Origin: Fidelibacterota bacterium
GTDB taxonomy: Bacteria; Pseudomonadota; Alphaproteobacteria; Rhodospirillales; Rhodospirillaceae
Direction of reading: 5' to 3'
NCBI GenBank assembly: GCA_947476065.1
Contig: CANJPG010000003.1
Span: 1-64,000 of the forward strand
Length of the DNA stretch: 64,000 nt
Position numbers and translations under genes: made by a program. Below are positions 63,433 through 64,000 of the stretch, in pieces. The notes beneath the pieces are model-generated. The model was not told the DNA's origin. It searched no databases and saw only the letters and a program-made list of their open reading frames with translations. Positions within the stretch are counted from its first letter, which is position 1. Each line of letters opens with the position of its first letter.

Positions 63433-64000
63433 ATGAGCGACTTTGACCTTCAGGCGATGGAGAAGGTTGTCGCGTTCGTCGGCGAGCCCGACGAGCAAAC
63501 ACGCCGTGAGCTTCGCCAAATTCTGACCCATGCCGGCGTCAAGCAGGTCAGCACCCACGGCAATCTCGCCAACCTCGCCAACATGGTCGGCACCGTGCCG
63601 CCCGACCTGATCATGCTGGCCGACGACCTGGATTCCGGGGTCTTCGATTTCATCCGCGATCTGCGTCACAACAAGGTCGGCACGAACCCTTTTGTCGTGA
63701 TTGTCACGCTGGTTGCCTCGGACCACATCGAGGCGGTCAAGCGGGCCATGCAGTCGGGCGCCGACGACATCATCATCAAGCCGGTGAAGGAAGAGCAGCT
63801 GTTACAACGCCTCAAGCGCCTGATGATGAACCGCTCGGATTTTGTCGTGACCAGCGATTACCTGGGGCCCGACCGGCGGGCGAAAAACCGCCCATCGGCG
63901 ATCAAGCGAATCACCGTGGCCAACACCATGCTGGAAAAAGCCACCGGCAAGGAGGTCGATGCCGCCGAAGTCCGCGAGGCCGTCGATGGCTCGATGACCG
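63433..64000 (+). CDS. Response regulator receiver protein, cut by the window end
   Basis: The frame starts at ATG 63433 and is open to the end (189 codons). The receiver domain spans about residues 10-130: the Asp in IMLADDLDSG is the likely phosphoacceptor, and IIIKPVKEEQL holds the conserved Lys. The next 50 residues start a further region (LGPDRRAKNRPSAIKRITVA) whose end lies outside. It is divergent from the unknown 265-residue protein gene. The output domain cannot be judged. Confidence 0.85.
   Translation, partial: MSDFDLQAMEKVVAFVGEPDEQTRRELRQILTHAGVKQVSTHGNLANLANMVGTVPPDLIMLADDLDSGVFDFIRDLRHNKVGTNPFVVIVTLVASDHIEAVKRAMQSGADDIIIKPVKEEQLLQRLKRLMMNRSDFVVTSDYLGPDRRAKNRPSAIKRITVANTMLEKATGKEVDAAEVREAVDGSMT

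Noticed and set aside
1-64000. CRISPR arrays, prophage, transposases, restriction or toxin-antitoxin systems
   Set aside because: I saw no regular spaced repeats, integrase or transposase motifs, phage structural genes or toxin-antitoxin pairs in the window.

Overview
The window is GC-rich (coding regions roughly 60-65% by eye), densely packed DNA from an alphaproteobacterial chromosome, probably Rhodospirillales-like. The main evidence is a gene order typical of Alphaproteobacteria: erpA ... dgt ... argS - SPOR protein - nagZ - M50 protease - scpA - scpB - tatA - tatB - tatC - serS - surE - pcm - LysM/M23 lipoprotein ... DUF815 ATPase ... yajC - secD - secF - Mth938 protein - squalene/phytoene-synthase-like protein - trmFO, and later uvrA | ssb ... 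gyrA - coaD - cyclophilin - tRNA-Lys. I see no prophage, insertion sequence, CRISPR array or defence island. Most of the window is chromosomal housekeeping DNA with accessory genes inserted between conserved blocks.

Layout. 1-2.4 kb: tail of an unknown gene, then a HisD-family dehydrogenase translationally coupled to a short-chain dehydrogenase (possibly sulfonate or polyol catabolism). 2.4-6.4 kb: erpA and dgt, separated by a flavin reductase, trxC and a periplasmic SUMF1-fold protein, then mscL with an added zinc ribbon. 6.5-8.7 kb: a TPR + GT41 (SPINDLY/OGT-like) glycosyltransferase. 8.9-21 kb: the long argS-to-LysM/M23 run, which covers peptidoglycan recycling, chromosome segregation, Tat export (with two adjacent tatA genes) and protein repair. 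21-29.3 kb: accessory and sensory genes, including a chemoreceptor, a Cyc2-like fused cytochrome-porin gene split by an in-frame amber codon, a response regulator, small stress-type proteins (one with a sigma-EcfG-like promoter), DUF983 and DUF815. 29.4-36 kb: yajC-secDF, then homologues of the mitochondrial complex I assembly factors NDUFAF3 and NDUFAF6, and trmFO. 36-46 kb: a DUF4170-DUF4170-SRPBCC fusion, a response regulator, GFA proteins, a drug-efflux MFS, and a formaldehyde-detoxification pair (frmA-fghA) whose leader hairpin covers the ribosome-binding site. 46-57 kb: uvrA and ssb (divergent, with a LexA-like box), a gluzincin/TPR protein, gyrA, coaD, cyclophilin, an acetyltransferase and tRNA-Lys. 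57-64 kb: two convergent membrane acyltransferases, a cluster of secreted proteins (PCuAC-like, unknown, intradiol dioxygenase), a hydrolase, an unknown protein and a response regulator cut by the window end.

The genes work together mainly in envelope biogenesis and export (Tat, SecDF-YajC, NlpD/DipM-type factor, S2P protease), redox/iron-sulfur/respiratory upkeep (ErpA, TrxC, NDUFAF3/6 homologues) and genome maintenance (ScpAB, UvrA, SSB, GyrA, dGTPase). The observations most worth checking are the amber-interrupted cytochrome-porin and nearby Fur-like sequence, the paired NDUFAF3/NDUFAF6 homologues, the DUF4170 tandem fusion, the frmA leader hairpin, two genes whose best starts appear to be CTG, tandem tatA, and a double-hairpin dispersed repeat present in two opposite-facing copies. 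All calls come from reading the sequence; no database search was run.
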